From: Dialister succinatiphilus YIT 11850 | GTDB taxonomy: Bacteria; Bacillota; Negativicutes; Veillonellales; Dialisteraceae | NCBI RefSeq assembly: GCF_000242435.1 | Contig: NZ_JH591188.1 | Location: 329,498 to 392,524, forward strand | Direction: 5' to 3' | Length of the DNA stretch: 63,027 nt | Shown here: positions 20,419-30,077 of the stretch, one piece after another | How positions within the stretch are numbered: position 1 is the stretch's first letter | Layout of the letters: each line of letters opens with the position of its first letter | Notes under the pieces: generated by a model | Databases searched by the model: none | The model's input: the letters and a program-made list of their open reading frames with translations, nothing else | What the model was told of the DNA's origin: nothing | Position numbers and translations under genes: made by a program

Positions 20419-21669
20419 ATGTTCAGTGTGGCAGCACCTCATGCAAAAGGAAAATGTGCAGAAGATAATATTTTCGCAGCCAATAACAGAGCCATTGCGC
20501 TGGCGGAAAAAATCGGCAACGATCAGGTGGTGAACGGAACCGTTGGTTCCATTCTGGATGAAGATGGAAACCTGGTGGTGCTGGATGTGGTGAAAGAAGC
20601 ACTGACAAAGCTGAGTCCGAAGGAAATCTGTGCCTATGCACCTATCCAGGGGTACCGGAAGTTCCTGGATGATTGTATTGATCAGTGCTTTGGCGAATCC
20701 AGACCGGAAGGATATATTGATGCCTGCTCTACGCCTGGCGGTACCGGGGTGCTCCATCATGTAGTTCACAATTATACGGAACCGGGCGATGAAGTACTCA
20801 TTACGGACTGGCACTGGGGGGCTTACGACAGCCTGATTGATGACAATAACCGCAGGGTGAGAAGTTTTTCCTTCCTTACGGAAGAGGGACACTTCAATGC
20901 GCCTGCCTTTAAGGAAGCAGTGGAAGACATCCTGAAGAACCAGGATAATATCGTCATCATTCTGAACGGTATTGCCAATAATCCTACGGGCTACTGCATG
21001 TCTGTGGCTGAATGGCAGAAAGCGGTGGATATACTGAAAGACGCTGTGGCAGACGGCAGAAAGAATGCCATCCTGGTTCCCGATGTGGCTTATCTGGACT
21101 ACAGCGGGGAAAAACAGGAATGCCGGAAATTCTTCAAGGTCTTTGGCGGGCTGCCGAAGAATATTCTGGTGGTCTGCGCCTACACCCTTTCCAAAGGATT
21201 TACCATGTACGGCCAGCGCATGGGTGCCATGATCGGTATTTCTTCCGATAAGGATGTAATTAAGGAATTCGTAGACATTAACCAGTACAGCAGCCGTGCT
21301 ACCTGGTCCAACTGCAACAGTGCAGCCCAGAATGCCATGATTCATATCTGCGAAGATCCGGATAAAATCCGCCAGCTCGATGAAGAAAGAGCCCGCTATT
21401 TCAAACTGATTCAGGAAAGGGCTTCCATCTTCATGAAGGAAGCCAGAGAAGAGGGCGTTAAATTTGTACCTTATATTTCCGGTTTCTTTATCACCATCCC
21501 TGTGACCAACTCCCAGGCTGTATGTGATGATTTGGAAAAGCAGCATGTCTTCCTGGTACCTTTAAAGAAAGGTATCCGTCTGGCTGTTTGCTCCATATCC
21601 CGTGAAAAGATGAAGGGGCTGGCCCATAAGCTGGCTCTGGCCATCAAGGCAGCAGGGGCCAGACAGTAA
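20419..21669 (+). CDS. Class I pyridoxal-phosphate aminotransferase
   Basis: 416 residues. Fold-type I aminotransferase of the aspartate/aromatic branch: GGTGVLHHVV near the cofactor phosphate loop, NGIANNPTGYCMS (the conserved NPTG), DVAYLDYSG and the Schiff-base lysine in CAYTLSKGFTMYGQRMG. ATG 20419 follows AAGGAGG. The next gene, a sodium:alanine symporter, is in the same direction about 90 bp on, which makes an alanine- or aspartate-linked role reasonable; that is inference from context. The exact amino donor is unknown. Confidence 0.9.
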   Translation: MFSVAAPHAKGKCAEDNIFAANNRAIALAEKIGNDQVVNGTVGSILDEDGNLVVLDVVKEALTKLSPKEICAYAPIQGYRKFLDDCIDQCFGESRPEGYIDACSTPGGTGVLHHVVHNYTEPGDEVLITDWHWGAYDSLIDDNNRRVRSFSFLTEEGHFNAPAFKEAVEDILKNQDNIVIILNGIANNPTGYCMSVAEWQKAVDILKDAVADGRKNAILVPDVAYLDYSGEKQECRKFFKVFGGLPKNILVVCAYTLSKGFTMYGQRMGAMIGISSDKDVIKEFVDINQYSSRATWSNCNSAAQNAMIHICEDPDKIRQLDEERARYFKLIQERASIFMKEAREEGVKFVPYISGFFITIPVTNSQAVCDDLEKQHVFLVPLKKGIRLAVCSISREKMKGLAHKLALAIKAAGARQ

Positions 21670-21699
21670 GTTTCGAGCGTTTCTCAGCATCATTCGGGG

Positions 21700-21732
21700 C
21701 CGGTCATGGTATGGGGATCATGACCGGCCTGT
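21700..21732 (+). other. Intercistronic hairpin
   Basis: A perfect 11-bp stem, GGCCGGTCATG with CATGACCGGCC, between the aminotransferase and symporter genes. There is no T run behind it, so it is more likely an mRNA-stability or processing element than a terminator. Confidence 0.6.
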
Positions 21733-21759
21733 CTGGTATTTACGAAAGGAGAGAGGAAT

Positions 21760-23289
21760 ATGGAGAACTTATTTGCCGCCCTCAATGCGGTGCTGAGCTT
21801 TGTCACTCCGGTTTCCGACTTTTTCTGGGATTTTCCAAAAATGTTCAGTTTCTGGAAGAATATTCCCCTGCTGGGATCCTTCTCACTGGCAATTATCGTA
21901 CTGGTGGGTTCCGGCATTTACTTTACCATCCGCCTGGGCTTTATCCAGGTGAGGCTGTTTTCCGTGGGCGTTCATACGCTGGCTTCCAGAAGAAGCATTA
22001 AGGCGGGCATATCTCCGCTGGCTGCTTTCCTCCTCAGTACGGCCATGCGGGTAGGACCGGGCAATATGATCGGTGTTACCGGTGCCATTGCTGCCGGCGG
22101 TCCGGGGGCTCTGTTCTGGATGTGGGTTTCCGCCTTCTTCGGCATGGCTACCGCCTTTACGGAAGGAACGCTGGCCCAGATTTTCAAGGAAAAAAGAGGA
22201 GATACCTTCGTAGGAGGTCTTCCCTTTTATGCCAGAAAGCTCTGCGGCAACAAGGTGTGGGTGGGCACCATCCTTTCACTGGTGTATATCGTATATGCCC
22301 TCATGTGCCTGCCTGCCCAGGGGTTCAACGTGGTTACCTCGGCCGGCGCCATCGCAGGACTTGCACAGCATATCCAGATACCGGTGCAGTCTACTTTCTA
22401 TTATGTGGTTTCTGTGCTGGTGATTCTCCTCATGGCTTTTATGGCTTTCGGCGGTATCCGCCGTGTGTCCCGCTGGGCAGACGTGCTGGTACCGGTGATG
22501 GCTGTCATTTATGCAGTCACCGCGCTGCTGTTGATTCTTTTCAATGTGGACAGTGTGCCCTATTTCTTTAAGGCCGTGTTTGAAGGGGCCTTCAAGCCGG
22601 AAGCCGTTTTCGGCGGATTTCTGGGGACCGCCCTTCTTCAGGGCGTCAAGAGAGGACTCATGTCCAACGAAGCCGGCCAGGGCACCATCACCATGGCTGC
22701 CGCTTCCGCTGAAGCCCGTCATCCCTGTGAACAGGGCATTATTTCCGCTCTGGGCGTTTTTCTGGATACCCATGTGATCTGTACCATGACCGGTTTCATC
22801 ATCGTCATGGCCCATGAATGGGCACTGGATCCTGCGGCCTGGAAAGCCGCAGGCACCTATGGGAAATTCCTCTTTTCGGTGAACGGCCTGGCGCCGGAAA
22901 TGCTGCAGGTGATGGTGCAGATCATGGTTTCCATCTGCTTCTGCCTCTTTGCCTATACCTGCGTAATCGGCTTCGTTTCCTTCTCTGAAATTTCTGCCAA
23001 TCGTATTTCCTCGTCCAAAGGTTTCATCAATTTCATCCGCTGCCTCTGTGTTTTTGTGGCAGCCTTCGGCATTGCCTGCAACATTGCAGGCTACGACCTG
23101 TCAAACCTCTGGGCTTTCTCCGATTTGGGAAATATCATCATGGTATACTGCAACGTACCTATGCTTTACCTGGGGCTGAAATATGTAATCAGAGCGGCCC
23201 GCCATTATTCCGATGGCCATAGGGACTCCTTCGAATCGGAAAAGGTGCTGGGTATCAGGACAGCCTATTGGAATGGGGAAGAAAAATAA
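21760..23289 (+). CDS. Alanine/glycine:cation symporter (AGCS family)
   Basis: 509-residue membrane protein, about eleven spans. The family signature lies in GPGNMIGVTGAIAAGGPGA, followed by FWMWVSAFFGMATAFTEGTL; MSNEAGQGT near residue 305 is the second conserved block. It imports alanine or glycine with sodium or protons. GAAAGGAGAG precedes ATG 21760. Its pairing with the aminotransferase upstream suggests amino-acid catabolism. The sodium gradient could come from the decarboxylase encoded at 31.5-33.9 kb. Confidence 0.93.
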   Translation: MENLFAALNAVLSFVTPVSDFFWDFPKMFSFWKNIPLLGSFSLAIIVLVGSGIYFTIRLGFIQVRLFSVGVHTLASRRSIKAGISPLAAFLLSTAMRVGPGNMIGVTGAIAAGGPGALFWMWVSAFFGMATAFTEGTLAQIFKEKRGDTFVGGLPFYARKLCGNKVWVGTILSLVYIVYALMCLPAQGFNVVTSAGAIAGLAQHIQIPVQSTFYYVVSVLVILLMAFMAFGGIRRVSRWADVLVPVMAVIYAVTALLLILFNVDSVPYFFKAVFEGAFKPEAVFGGFLGTALLQGVKRGLMSNEAGQGTITMAAASAEARHPCEQGIISALGVFLDTHVICTMTGFIIVMAHEWALDPAAWKAAGTYGKFLFSVNGLAPEMLQVMVQIMVSICFCLFAYTCVIGFVSFSEISANRISSSKGFINFIRCLCVFVAAFGIACNIAGYDLSNLWAFSDLGNIIMVYCNVPMLYLGLKYVIRAARHYSDGHRDSFESEKVLGIRTAYWNGEEK

Positions 23290-23295
23290 GGCATG

Positions 23296-23343
23296 AAAAA
23301 AGACTGTGAAGAAATGATTTCCATTTTTTCACAGTCTTTTTTT
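23296..23343. terminator. Bidirectional terminator
   Basis: AAAAAAGACTGTGAA pairs with TTCACAGTCTTTTTT around GAAATGATTTCCATTT. Almost the same apex recurs in the terminator at 54111-54158 and partly at 57450-57496. Confidence 0.92.
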
Positions 23344-24010
23344 ATGTTCTGGCAGGTCTCCGCTTTCTCTGCCTGAAAAACTTCTGTACATAATAGGCCC
23401 CTGTCGCATAGAGGGACATAATCAGAAGATGGCCGAATGTGAAAGTCCAGAGGGTCACGGGGATGCTTCGGGCATTGGGAATGCGGAGAAGAAGGAGCCG
23501 GCTCCCCAGGCTGTAGTAAAAGGAGAAATAAATGCCACCGGCGGTGAGAAGAATGACAAGCACTTTGTAGAGAATGGCGCGATGGGGGATTTTAGAAAAT
23601 CCCATTCCCTTCTCCAGCCGGGGAAGAATGGCGCTCCAGTGAAGTCCCAGATGGAATCCCAGGGCAATGACCATGACATAGCCGGCCACATGATGAATCT
23701 GGTGAGCCAAGAGAGGGGCTTTCTGCATTCCTGTGGGGAGGGTATGGGATATCATAAACCCGCTTGCCATGACGGCGGCAAAGGAACCAAGAAGCAGCAG
23801 GTCTGCGAGGAAGGTCAGTTTCCTGTCCGTGTTCCATCGGCCCCGGGTAAGGGAAGCATACCACTGCCTGTTAAACCAGGTGTGAAGAAGAAAAAGAAGA
23901 AAGAAAACAAGGGCCAGCGTTTCATGGCCGAAATTCCGGACCAGCCGGTAATCCAGAAGGACAAGGAAGGAAATCAGCATTCCCAGGTCCACAGTCAGAC
24001 GTTTGTTCAT
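23342..24010 (-). CDS. DUF4405/cytochrome b561-like membrane protein
   Basis: 222 residues with about five or six transmembrane spans and several membrane histidines (LLFLLHTWFN, HQIHHVAGYVMVIALGFHLGLHW), as in DUF4405 and b561-type heme proteins. Paired histidines about 14-17 residues apart in neighbouring helices would suit b-type heme. I chose ATG 24010 because GGAGG lies at 24016-24020; further upstream starts have no ribosome site. The C-terminus is strongly basic. Possible role in electron transfer at the membrane; partner not visible here. Confidence 0.75.
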   Translation of the reverse strand: MNKRLTVDLGMLISFLVLLDYRLVRNFGHETLALVFFLLFLLHTWFNRQWYASLTRGRWNTDRKLTFLADLLLLGSFAAVMASGFMISHTLPTGMQKAPLLAHQIHHVAGYVMVIALGFHLGLHWSAILPRLEKGMGFSKIPHRAILYKVLVILLTAGGIYFSFYYSLGSRLLLLRIPNARSIPVTLWTFTFGHLLIMSLYATGAYYVQKFFRQRKRRPART

Positions 24011-24165
24011 CATAACCTCCATCAAAGGACATATCTTCGGTTTCGTATATTTTCTATCTATGTCCTATTGTATCATGAAAAGAAAAACGAAAGCAAAAGG
24101 CACGGGGCCTGGCCTTTTTTATTTTCTCTGCCCCGTGAATCCCGCCGCCCCTGTATATTCTCTCG

Positions 24166-24194
24166 TTGCTACCGGCGGCGGGGTCTTATATAAT
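24166..24194 (+). promoter_or_regulatory. Promoter of the O-antigen ligase-like gene
   Basis: TTGCTA (24166-24171), 17 bp, TATAAT (24189-24194). Confidence 0.65.
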
Positions 24195-24243
24195 AAAAGA
24201 AATAAAGCTCTAAAATCACCGATTTCATATACCGGAGGAATCA

Positions 24244-25491
24244 ATGGGGAAAGTTTCTGCAAATGGTCTCTGTTCGAAGCAGCATATCCTGCATCTGCTG
24301 TATGCTACACTTTTTCTGCTGCCCTTAAATCCCTTTCTTTTTTATATCACCCTTCTTCCTGCCATAGGGGCATGGATCTATAACTGGAAGAGGCAGAAAG
24401 AGGTGGGGCTTTCTCTTCCGCCTTTATGGCAGATGGGGGCTGTTTTCCTCCTTTGCTCCTTCCTTTCTGCCTTTGTATCTAAGAACACCGCCTTTTCTCT
24501 GATGAACTGGGCACTGCAGCCTCTCATGTATGGTCTGCTGTATCTTCTGATTTATACCACCGTTTCCACGGAGAAAGAAAAGGAAAAGGCCTTGTATGCT
24601 TTCCTGGCAGGGGCGGTGGTCACCGTGGCCTACGGCTTCTTCCAGTATGCCAATGCAGCGGGAATGGCGGCGGATATGGAAGCCCAGAGCTGGGTGGACC
24701 CGGAACGGTTTCCCCTCCTTCGGCGTCGCATGTACTCTACCCTGGAAAACCCCAATCTTTTTGGCGCCTATCTGCTGATGATGATCAGTATCCTCACCGC
24801 TTTTACCTTGAGAGAGAAGGCAGTGAAACGGAAAACTGTCTTTGCAGGGATTCTTCTTGCCCTCCTTCTCTGCTTGGCTCTCACCTATTCCCGGGGAGCC
24901 TGGGTGAGCCTGGCAGCCATTGTGCTGGGGCTTACTCTTTTTTATGACAAAAGATTCGGATTCCTCTTCCTTCTGGTGCCGGTGGTGCTGGCCTTCTATC
25001 ACGGTCAGGTAGTGGAACGGTTCCTTTCCCTCTTCTCCGGCGAAGATACATCAGTGGACCTCCGCTTCGCCCTGTGGGAAAGTACGGTGGCCATGATTGA
25101 GGAACATCCGCTTCTGGGCGTAGGCTGGGGGACCTATTTTCTTGCCTATCCCGATTATAATTTTTTCATTCAGGAAGAAGGAGTGCTCATCTTCCATGCC
25201 CATAATATGTACCTGAATATGCCGGCGGAAGTAGGCATCCCCGGCGGACTGGCATTCCTTGGCGCCTTCTTTGCCCAGGGCATCCTGTGCTGGAAAAATT
25301 ACCGCCATGGAAAGGACAGCTTCACCAAGTCCATGGGCCTTGGCGGCGTGCTCATGGTCATGGCTCTCTCTGTCATCAGCATGGGGGACCATGTCCTCTT
25401 CAGCCGGTCCGTATCCTTCTGCTTCTGGTCTCTGGCCGCCCTCTGCGTTTCCTGCGGAAAAAAAGAAAATGGCAGGAAGGCAGAGGCTTAG
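24244..25491 (+). CDS. O-antigen ligase/polymerase family protein (Wzy/WaaL-like)
   Basis: 415-residue membrane protein with about ten to twelve spans. The large loop between late spans carries the family core DLRFALWESTVAMIEEHPLLGVGWG and then FHAHNMYLNMPAEVGIPGG, the Wzy_C/O-antigen ligase pattern whose Arg and His act in glycan transfer on the periplasmic face. It would attach or polymerise O-polysaccharide, consistent with an outer membrane carrying LPS in Negativicutes. It stands alone; no glycosyltransferases flank it. Confidence 0.88.
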   Translation: MGKVSANGLCSKQHILHLLYATLFLLPLNPFLFYITLLPAIGAWIYNWKRQKEVGLSLPPLWQMGAVFLLCSFLSAFVSKNTAFSLMNWALQPLMYGLLYLLIYTTVSTEKEKEKALYAFLAGAVVTVAYGFFQYANAAGMAADMEAQSWVDPERFPLLRRRMYSTLENPNLFGAYLLMMISILTAFTLREKAVKRKTVFAGILLALLLCLALTYSRGAWVSLAAIVLGLTLFYDKRFGFLFLLVPVVLAFYHGQVVERFLSLFSGEDTSVDLRFALWESTVAMIEEHPLLGVGWGTYFLAYPDYNFFIQEEGVLIFHAHNMYLNMPAEVGIPGGLAFLGAFFAQGILCWKNYRHGKDSFTKSMGLGGVLMVMALSVISMGDHVLFSRSVSFCFWSLAALCVSCGKKENGRKAEA

Positions 25492-26007
25492 CGGGCGGCA
25501 TCCGGCGGCGGGTTAGTTCTTTTCCTGATTCATATATGATTTTGACGAAACCCATAAGTTTCAATACACAGGTCGTCTAAGTATATAAATAGACATATCT
25601 CCATTAAATTCACGTCAATTAATAGAAACATCTGTAAACATGGAGTTATAGGTCACGCAATTCATAATTTGTCTAATAGGAATTATCTATAACGGGTACA
25701 AGGGAATTTGTAAGGCAAATAGTACATTTTTGGGGTTTTCATGAGGAAAAGTGTGTTATAATAATACTGGTGATTGAATGAACCAAAATGCAGTCAGCAA
25801 AATCTTACGATTGGAGGGTTTGGTCTTGTGATTATAGTATTACACTTTACGGGCATACATAATCTTAAGATAAACTCATACCACAAGGATTAGGCGACTG
25901 TTTTTTTACGGGTAAAAAGTTCTGCGGCAATGCTGAAGCGAGTAATCAGGTTTTGCGGCTGCGGACTTTTATATAATTTATTTTTCATATTTGGGAGGAT
26001 GATAGTA
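25492..26007 (+). other. AT-rich leader region before the CoA transferase gene
   Basis: About 500 bp without a gene. TATAAT occurs at 25757-25762 (after TTTTCATGAGG) and again at 25972-25977, neither with a good -35 at 17 bp. The base composition drops sharply from the GC-rich neighbours. No recognisable riboswitch; the long leader may hold regulation I cannot read. Confidence 0.4.
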
Positions 26008-27555
26008 ATGATCGACACCAATGATAGTGAATTCCTTAGCAGAATTGAAGACAAAGGTCTTCTCTCCAAGGTATGCGATGCCAAGACTGCAGCAAAAATG
26101 TTCAATCCTGGCGATATCATCGGTATTTCCGGATTTACCCCCTGCGGCTATCCGAAGATTACAATGCATGAACTCGCAGAACGCATGAAAGAAACTCCAT
26201 TCCAGGTTGATATCTGGACCGGCGCTTCCACCGGTTCCCAGATCGATACCGAACTGGTTGCTGTAAACGGCATCAGAAACCGTATGCCTTATCAGACCAA
26301 TGCCAACCTGAGAAAAGCTATCAATGCAGGCAAGGTAAACTACTACGATCTGCACCTGTCCCATGTTGCACAGCAGGTACGTGCCGGCTTCTTCACCAAC
26401 GTGAAGGGTGAACACGTAACAGGCCCGGATTTTGCAGTAGTTGAAGTCTGCAAGATCGGACCGAACGGCGAACTTTATCCGACAACCGCTATCGGCAACT
26501 CTCCGGTATATGTTGACACTGCAAAGAAAGTCATTGTAGAAGTCAACACCACCCAGCCGCTGGACCTGGTAGGCATGGCTGATATTTACATGCGTAAGAA
26601 TCCGCCATTCTGTGAACCAATTCCGATTCTCCATGCAGGCGACCGCGTAGGCACCCCGTACATCCCCTGCGATCCCTCCAAGATCGTTGCCATCGTTCCA
26701 TGCGATATGCCAGATGTAACCCGTGCACTGGCTCCGCTGGATGATGACGCAGAAGCTATGGGCAACAACCTGGTAGACTTCCTGAAGAATGAAGTGAAAC
26801 ACGGAAGACTTCCGGAAAACCTCCTGCCTCTGCAGTCCGGCGTAGGCAACGTAGCAAACGCAGTTATCCACGGCCTCGTTGAATCTGATTTCCAGAACCT
26901 TTCCGTATACACCGAAGTTATTCAGGATGGCATGGTCGACCTGATTGATAAAGACAAGATCGACATGATTTCCGGTACTTCCCTGTCCCCATCCCCGGAT
27001 GGACTGAAACGCTTCTATGCAAACATTCAGAAGTACAACAAGAAGATCGTTCTTCGTCCGCAGGAAATTTCCAACAACGGTGAAGTTGTTCGTCGTATCG
27101 GCGTTATCGGCATGAACACCGCTCTGGAAATGGATATTTACGGTCATGTAAACTCCACCCATGTAACAGGCACCAAGCTGATGAACGGTATCGGTGGTTC
27201 CGGCGACTTCGCCCGCAACGCATTCCTGTCCTGCTTCTTCTGCCACAGCACCACAAAGGGCGGCAAGATTTCCGCTGTTGTTCCGATGTGCTCCCATGTT
27301 GACCACACCGAACATGATACCCATGTATTCATTTCCGAACAGGGCGTTGCAGATGTTCGCGGCCTGACCCCGAAGGAAAGAGCAAAGGTTATTATCAACA
27401 ACGTTGCTCATCCGTCCTTCAGAGATCAGCTCATGGACTACTACGAAAGAGCATGCGCTGCCTGCGGCAACAGCCAGACCCCGCATCTGCTTAAAGAAGC
27501 TTTCAAATTCCATGAAAGCCTGGCAGAAACCGGAGATATGCATTTCAAGAAATAA
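26008..27555 (+). CDS. Succinate/propionate CoA transferase (acetyl-CoA hydrolase/transferase family)
   Basis: 515 residues. Family I-type CoA transferase moving CoA between succinate and propionyl-CoA (or acetate). GISGFTPCGYPK near the N-terminus, the active-site Glu303 in YTEVIQDG, and the CoA-binding region NSTHVTGTKLMNGIGGSGDF are present; related enzymes are Cat1 of Clostridium kluyveri and E. coli ScpC. I chose ATG 26008 because GGGAGG lies at 25993-25998; an ATG at 25999 overlaps that site. Together with the mutase and decarboxylase genes just downstream it would close a succinate-to-propionate cycle: succinate is activated as propionate is released. Confidence 0.92.
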   Translation: MIDTNDSEFLSRIEDKGLLSKVCDAKTAAKMFNPGDIIGISGFTPCGYPKITMHELAERMKETPFQVDIWTGASTGSQIDTELVAVNGIRNRMPYQTNANLRKAINAGKVNYYDLHLSHVAQQVRAGFFTNVKGEHVTGPDFAVVEVCKIGPNGELYPTTAIGNSPVYVDTAKKVIVEVNTTQPLDLVGMADIYMRKNPPFCEPIPILHAGDRVGTPYIPCDPSKIVAIVPCDMPDVTRALAPLDDDAEAMGNNLVDFLKNEVKHGRLPENLLPLQSGVGNVANAVIHGLVESDFQNLSVYTEVIQDGMVDLIDKDKIDMISGTSLSPSPDGLKRFYANIQKYNKKIVLRPQEISNNGEVVRRIGVIGMNTALEMDIYGHVNSTHVTGTKLMNGIGGSGDFARNAFLSCFFCHSTTKGGKISAVVPMCSHVDHTEHDTHVFISEQGVADVRGLTPKERAKVIINNVAHPSFRDQLMDYYERACAACGNSQTPHLLKEAFKFHESLAETGDMHFKK

Positions 27556-27574
27556 TTTGATTTGCTTTTAATAC

Positions 27575-27602
27575 TTTACAAATAATCCAAATATTGTATA
27601 AT
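27575..27602 (+). promoter_or_regulatory. Promoter of the split methylmalonyl-CoA mutase operon
   Basis: TTTACA (27575-27580), 16 bp, TATAAT (27597-27602). It would start a leader of about 228 nt before ATG 27836. Confidence 0.75.
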
Positions 27603-27607
27603 TACCT

Positions 27608-27820
27608 ATGGTGATAGCTGTCTAAGACAGTGTCATATACATGGGTCTCGCAAGAGTCCGAAAGCTGCTGCAAGAAGATTCAAACGATCGCTGCGGCAGC
27701 GAAAGGCTTTGCGGAACCCTGACGGAAGACGTCCCTCACAGGAGAACAAGAAGAGCACAAAGCCACGGTTTCCCGGAAAAGGGGATACACTTCCAGATAG
27801 TTACATACTTACTTTTTTAG
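27608..27820 (+). ncRNA. Structured mRNA leader of unknown class (candidate riboswitch)
   Basis: Several stems fit an ordered RNA. GCTGTC-TAA-GACAGT lies near 27617-27631. GGGTCTC-GCAA-GAGTCC has a GNRA-type loop near 27643-27659. GCTGCTGC (27664-27671) pairs with GCGGCAGC (27693-27700) with one U-G. GACG-GAAGA-CGTC lies at 27721-27733. CCC-GGAAAA-GGGG lies near 27772-27784. It has a promoter at one end and the mutase ribosome site at the other. I do not recognise cobalamin, SAM, c-di-GMP, T-box or other common leader cores. The function is inference. Confidence 0.5.
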
Positions 27821-27835
27821 GAGGAAGATGAACTC

Positions 27836-29497
27836 ATGTCTAACGAATCCCTGAAAGCTAAACTTGATGCCTACAATGCAGAATATGCAAAACAGGTTGC
27901 AAAACATCCGGAAAGAGTTGGTCTGAAACATAAGAACCTGTACACACCACTCGATCTTGACGGTTTCGACTATGAAAAAGACCTCGGTTTCCCGGGCGAA
28001 TATCCATATACCCGTGGCGTACAGCCCACCATGTACCGTGGCCGTCTCTGGACCATGCGTATGTATGCTGGTTTCTCCACCGCTGAAGAATCCAACAAAC
28101 GTTATAAATACCTGATTGCTAACGGCGGCACCGGCCTGTCTGTTGCATTCGACCTTCCGACCCAGATCGGTTATGACTCCGACGACAAAATGTCCGCTGG
28201 CGAAGTTGGTAAGGTAGGCGTAGCTATCGACTCCCTCTACGATATGGAAAGACTGTTCGATGGCATTGATCTTGGCAAAGTTTCCACTTCCATGACCATC
28301 AACGCACCGGCTTCCGTACTGCTGGCTATGTACATTGCAGTAGCTGAAAAACAGGGCGTTCCTGCATCTGCACTTCGCGGCACCATTCAGAACGATATCC
28401 TGAAGGAATACGCAGCTCGCGGCACCTACATTTTCCCGGTTAAACCGTCCATGCGTCTGATTACCGATATCTTCGAATACTGCTCCGCTAACGTACCGAA
28501 GTGGAACACCATTTCCATTTCCGGCTATCATATCCGTGAAGCTGGTTCCACCGCTGCTCAGGAAGTTGCATTCACCATTGCTGATGGTATTGCTTACATC
28601 GAAGCAGCTCTGAAAGCAGGCATGAAGATTGATGAATTCGCTCCACGTCTGTCCTTCTTCTGGAACGCTCACAACAACGTACTCGAAGAAGTTGCTAAAT
28701 TCCGTGCATCCCGTCGTATCTGGGCTAGAATCCTGAAAGAAAGATTCCATGCTGAAAACGCAAAGTCCATGAAACTCCGTTTCCACACCCAGACCGCAGG
28801 CTCCATGCTGACAGCTCAGCAGCCGAACAACAACATCATCCGTGTTGCTCTTCAGACCGCAGCAGCAGTTATGGGCGGCACCCAGTCCCTGCACACCAAC
28901 TCCCGCGATGAAGCACTGGCTCTTCCGACCACTGAATCTGTAACCATCGCTCTTCGTACCCAGCAGATCGTGGCTTACGAATCCGGCCTGGCTGACGTAG
29001 TTGATCCGCTCGGCGGCTCCTACTATGTTGAAGCAATGACCAACGCTATCGAAGAAGAAGTTATGCAGTACATCAAGAAGATTGATGAAATGGGCGGCGC
29101 TGTAGAAGCTATTGATAAAGGCTACATCCAGAAAGAAATTCAGGATTCCGCTTATGCTTGGCAGATGGCTGTTGAATCCGGCGAAAGAACAATCGTTGGC
29201 GTCAACAAGTTCACCATGGAAGAACCGCCGGTTACCGGCCTGCTGAAGATTGATGCTTCCGTTGGCGAAAGAAAGAAAGCTCAGCTCGCTAAAGATAAGG
29301 AAAACCGTGACCAGGCTAAAGTTGCTGAAGAACTGGCTAAACTTGAAAAAGCAGCTCAGACTCCGGCTGAAGGTCCAGATCATGTTAACCTTATGCCAGT
29401 CATCCTCGACTGCGTACGTGCATACTGCACCGAAGGCGAAATCTGCGGCGTTCTCCGTAAAGTATTCGGCGAATACAAACCGCACAACACCCTTTAA
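27836..29497 (+). CDS. Methylmalonyl-CoA mutase, catalytic (large) subunit of the split type
   Basis: 553 residues. This is the TIM-barrel half of a B12-dependent mutase interconverting succinyl-CoA and (R)-methylmalonyl-CoA. [12 protein letters not shown] and GFSTAEESN match the CoA-binding barrel start, followed by [18 protein letters not shown]. Tyr in TMY and Arg in AARGTYIFP, the residues separating methylmalonyl- from isobutyryl-CoA mutases, are both of the methylmalonyl kind. The cobalamin domain is absent and supplied by the next gene. ATG 27836 follows AGGAGG by about 11 bases. Codon use is even and biased, suggesting high expression. Confidence 0.95.
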   Translation: MSNESLKAKLDAYNAEYAKQVAKHPERVGLKHKNLYTPLDLDGFDYEKDLGFPGEYPYTRGVQPTMYRGRLWTMRMYAGFSTAEESNKRYKYLIANGGTGLSVAFDLPTQIGYDSDDKMSAGEVGKVGVAIDSLYDMERLFDGIDLGKVSTSMTINAPASVLLAMYIAVAEKQGVPASALRGTIQNDILKEYAARGTYIFPVKPSMRLITDIFEYCSANVPKWNTISISGYHIREAGSTAAQEVAFTIADGIAYIEAALKAGMKIDEFAPRLSFFWNAHNNVLEEVAKFRASRRIWARILKERFHAENAKSMKLRFHTQTAGSMLTAQQPNNNIIRVALQTAAAVMGGTQSLHTNSRDEALALPTTESVTIALRTQQIVAYESGLADVVDPLGGSYYVEAMTNAIEEEVMQYIKKIDEMGGAVEAIDKGYIQKEIQDSAYAWQMAVESGERTIVGVNKFTMEEPPVTGLLKIDASVGERKKAQLAKDKENRDQAKVAEELAKLEKAAQTPAEGPDHVNLMPVILDCVRAYCTEGEICGVLRKVFGEYKPHNTL

Positions 29498-29561
29498 TCT
29501 TAGGGCAGCCTGAAGCAAGAGAATCTTACATTACTGAACATATTTCTGGAGGTAATTTACA

Positions 29562-29960
29562 ATGGCAGACAAACGTATCAGAGTACTCGTAGCTAAACCG
29601 GGTCTTGATGGACACGATCGTGGTGCAAAAGTTATTGCCCGTGCACTTCGCGACGCAGGCATGGAAGTTATTTACACCGGTCTTCGTCAGACCGTTGAAC
29701 AGATTGTTGAAGCAGCAGATGCAGAAGACGTTGATGTAGTAGCTCTGTCCCTGCTCTCCGGCGCTCACAACACCCTTTTCCCGGAAGTTGTAGAAGCACT
29801 GAAAGCTAAAGGAATGGGCGACGTTCTGGTTATCGGCGGCGGCGTAATTCCGGAAGACGATATCCCAGGCCTTGAAAAAGCTGGCGTAAAAGCTATCTTC
29901 ACACCTGGCACCCCAACAAAGAAAGTTATTGACTTCATTAAAGAAAACGTTAAGAAATAA
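29562..29960 (+). CDS. Methylmalonyl-CoA mutase, cobalamin-binding (small) subunit
   Basis: 132 residues, a free-standing B12-binding Rossmann-like domain. The lower ligand His18 sits in LDGHDRG (the DxHxxG motif), with SLLSGAH and [11 protein letters not shown] forming the nucleotide-tail pocket. Together with the 553-residue chain it makes a heteromeric mutase like the archaeal and isobutyryl-type enzymes. GGAGG lies 10 bases before ATG 29562. The alternative, a glutamate-mutase-type S subunit, is less likely because the partner is a methylmalonyl-type barrel. Confidence 0.95.
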   Translation: MADKRIRVLVAKPGLDGHDRGAKVIARALRDAGMEVIYTGLRQTVEQIVEAADAEDVDVVALSLLSGAHNTLFPEVVEALKAKGMGDVLVIGGGVIPEDDIPGLEKAGVKAIFTPGTPTKKVIDFIKENVKK

Positions 29961-30077
29961 TCAGCCTGTAGCTGTTATTGACTGACGTTTGGTAATTTAG
30001 CTGCTAGGGACTGGACTAATACCCAGCCCCTTGCAACTATATTATTTCTCTTTACTCTTCGAAAAGGCGGTGTATCC

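Noticed and set aside
25978-27543. 521-codon minus-strand frame opposite the CoA transferase
   Set aside because: Antisense shadow created by codon bias; no family features.
27608-27820. Cobalamin riboswitch before the split mutase
   Set aside because: CAGGAGAAC and GCCACGG resemble pieces of the B12 aptamer but are in the wrong order, and GCCACTG is absent; the true aptamer at 34906-35060 shows how a real one looks here.
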